Shown here one piece after another: positions 63,284 to 64,000 of a DNA stretch of 64,000 nt; within the stretch, counting starts at the first letter, position 1, and each line of letters starts with the position of its first letter. The position numbers and the translations under genes are program-made. The notes under the pieces were generated by a model, which saw only the letters and a program-made list of their open reading frames with translations, ran no database searches and was not told where the DNA came from. The stretch is taken from assembly GCF_001676875.1 (NCBI RefSeq), contig NZ_JYKA01000015.1:1-64000 (forward strand), in the 5' to 3' direction. Origin of the DNA: Chromobacterium subtsugae. Its GTDB lineage: Bacteria; Pseudomonadota; Gammaproteobacteria; Burkholderiales; Chromobacteriaceae.

Positions 63284-63305
63284 CAGAACCCAAGGAAGAA
63301 CACCC

Positions 63306-64000
63306 ATGCAGCCACAGACTTTCCAGCAACTCGCCGCCGAAGGCTACAACCGCATCCCGGTCACCCAGGAGCTGCTGGCCGATCTAGACAGCCCGCTGTC
63401 CATCTACCTGAAGCTGGCCAACCAGCCGTACAGCTACCTGCTGGAATCGGTGGTGGGCGGCGAGCGCCGCGGCCGCTACTCCATCATCGGCCTGCCGGCC
63501 GACACCCGCCTGCGCGTCAACGGCCAGCGGGTGCAGGTGGAGTGCGGCGACAAGGTGATAGAGCGCCACGACGGCGATCCGCTGGCCTTCATCGAAGCGT
63601 TCCAGCGCCGTTTCCGCATCCCCGAGCTGCCCGGCCTGCCGCGCTACTCCGGCGGCCTCGTCGGCTACTTCGGCTACGACACCATACGCTATATCGAACG
63701 CCGCCTGGCCGACGTCCAGAAACCGGACCCGGTGGGCACGCCGGACATCCTGCTGATGCTGTCCGAGGAAATCGCCGTGGTGGACAACCTGTCCGGCAAG
63801 CTGCACCTGGTGGTGTACGCCGACCCGGAAGTGCCCAACGCGCTGCCCAAGGCCCAGGCGCGGCTGGCGCAGCTGCGCGCCAAACTGCGCGAGCCGCTCG
63901 CCATTCCGCTGTCGCTGCCCACCGGCCCCGCCGCGGAGGCGGTGTCGGAATACGGCGAGCAGGCCTTCATGGACGCGGTGGCCGCCAGCCAGCGCTACAT
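63306..64000 (+). CDS. trpE: anthranilate synthase component I (5' part)
   Basis: The first ~231 residues; the rest is beyond the window. [56 protein letters not shown] (Trp feedback site residues LLES) and [19 protein letters not shown] are diagnostic for TrpE. It makes anthranilate from chorismate with TrpG. AAGGAAG precedes the ATG at 63306. Confidence 0.96.
   Translation, partial: MQPQTFQQLAAEGYNRIPVTQELLADLDSPLSIYLKLANQPYSYLLESVVGGERRGRYSIIGLPADTRLRVNGQRVQVECGDKVIERHDGDPLAFIEAFQRRFRIPELPGLPRYSGGLVGYFGYDTIRYIERRLADVQKPDPVGTPDILLMLSEEIAVVDNLSGKLHLVVYADPEVPNALPKAQARLAQLRAKLREPLAIPLSLPTGPAAEAVSEYGEQAFMDAVAASQRY

Overview
The window is GC-rich (the protein-coding parts strongly so) and looks like the chromosome of a betaproteobacterium of the Neisseriales, most likely Chromobacterium or a close relative. 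Grounds for this are the tmRNA tag ANDETYALAA, the housekeeping set (purL, P-II, bamD/rluD/pgeF, apaG, rpe-gph-trpE, hslO, ribA), and accessory genes typical of free-living, secondary-metabolite-rich betaproteobacteria (M9 collagenase, many efflux pumps, biosynthetic operons). No rRNA, tRNA, CRISPR or IS element was seen.

Region 1-4713 is one end of an integrative element or prophage. It has the tail of a DNA methylase, a chain of tiny overlapping phage-type genes, a minus-strand moron-like gene, a phage dNMP kinase, an excisionase and a tyrosine integrase. The integrase abuts the 3' end of ssrA (complement 4714-5078), which is the evident attachment target. The other end of the element is outside the window. 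From 5.1 to 12.8 kb is ordinary chromosome: ribA, a GAF protein, a patatin-like lipase, a secreted M9 collagenase, hslO coupled to an HslV-like peptidase, and a small conserved gene.

Region 13.0-19.9 kb is a tight seven-gene operon, with every junction overlapping or nearly so. It encodes a FabH/OleA-type condensing enzyme, an OleD-like reductase, a lactonase-type MBL hydrolase, an F390-synthetase-like adenylating enzyme, a PAP2 protein, a sterol-desaturase-family enzyme and a fatty-acid desaturase. It reads as a lipid pathway with the OleABCD logic but different folds in two of the steps. It is followed by a small protein with a possible deamidase-toxin signature, a MATE pump, a TetR regulator with a clear operator, and a ybhGFSR-like ABC export operon. 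Then come a YdjM-like membrane protein, a periplasmic binding protein, a chemoreceptor, and a yqjI-yqjH pair (metal-responsive PadR regulator plus ferric-siderophore reductase).

Region 33.4-46.4 kb is the most unusual part and is probably an undescribed biosynthetic gene cluster. The core operon encodes a double cupin, a prolyl-tRNA-synthetase-like protein, a second GTP-cyclohydrolase-II-like enzyme with an extra C-terminal domain, a possible NADAR-like protein, a PaaK-type adenylating ligase, an Ldh/DpkA-family dehydrogenase and an HpcH/HpaI-type aldolase. Downstream lie small membrane and secreted proteins, a SyrD-type ABC exporter and an SPFH protein. On the opposite strand is a stand-alone NRPS condensation domain. 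A consistent but unproven reading is a small molecule joining a GTP-derived pyrimidine to a proline-like imino acid and a carboxylic acid, then exported.

Region 46.5-64.0 kb is housekeeping: purL, P-II, bamD and rluD (start codons overlapping head to head), pgeF, several small enzymes, an Atm1-type ABC exporter, apaG, rpe, an SDR, gph and the start of trpE, which is cut by the window end.
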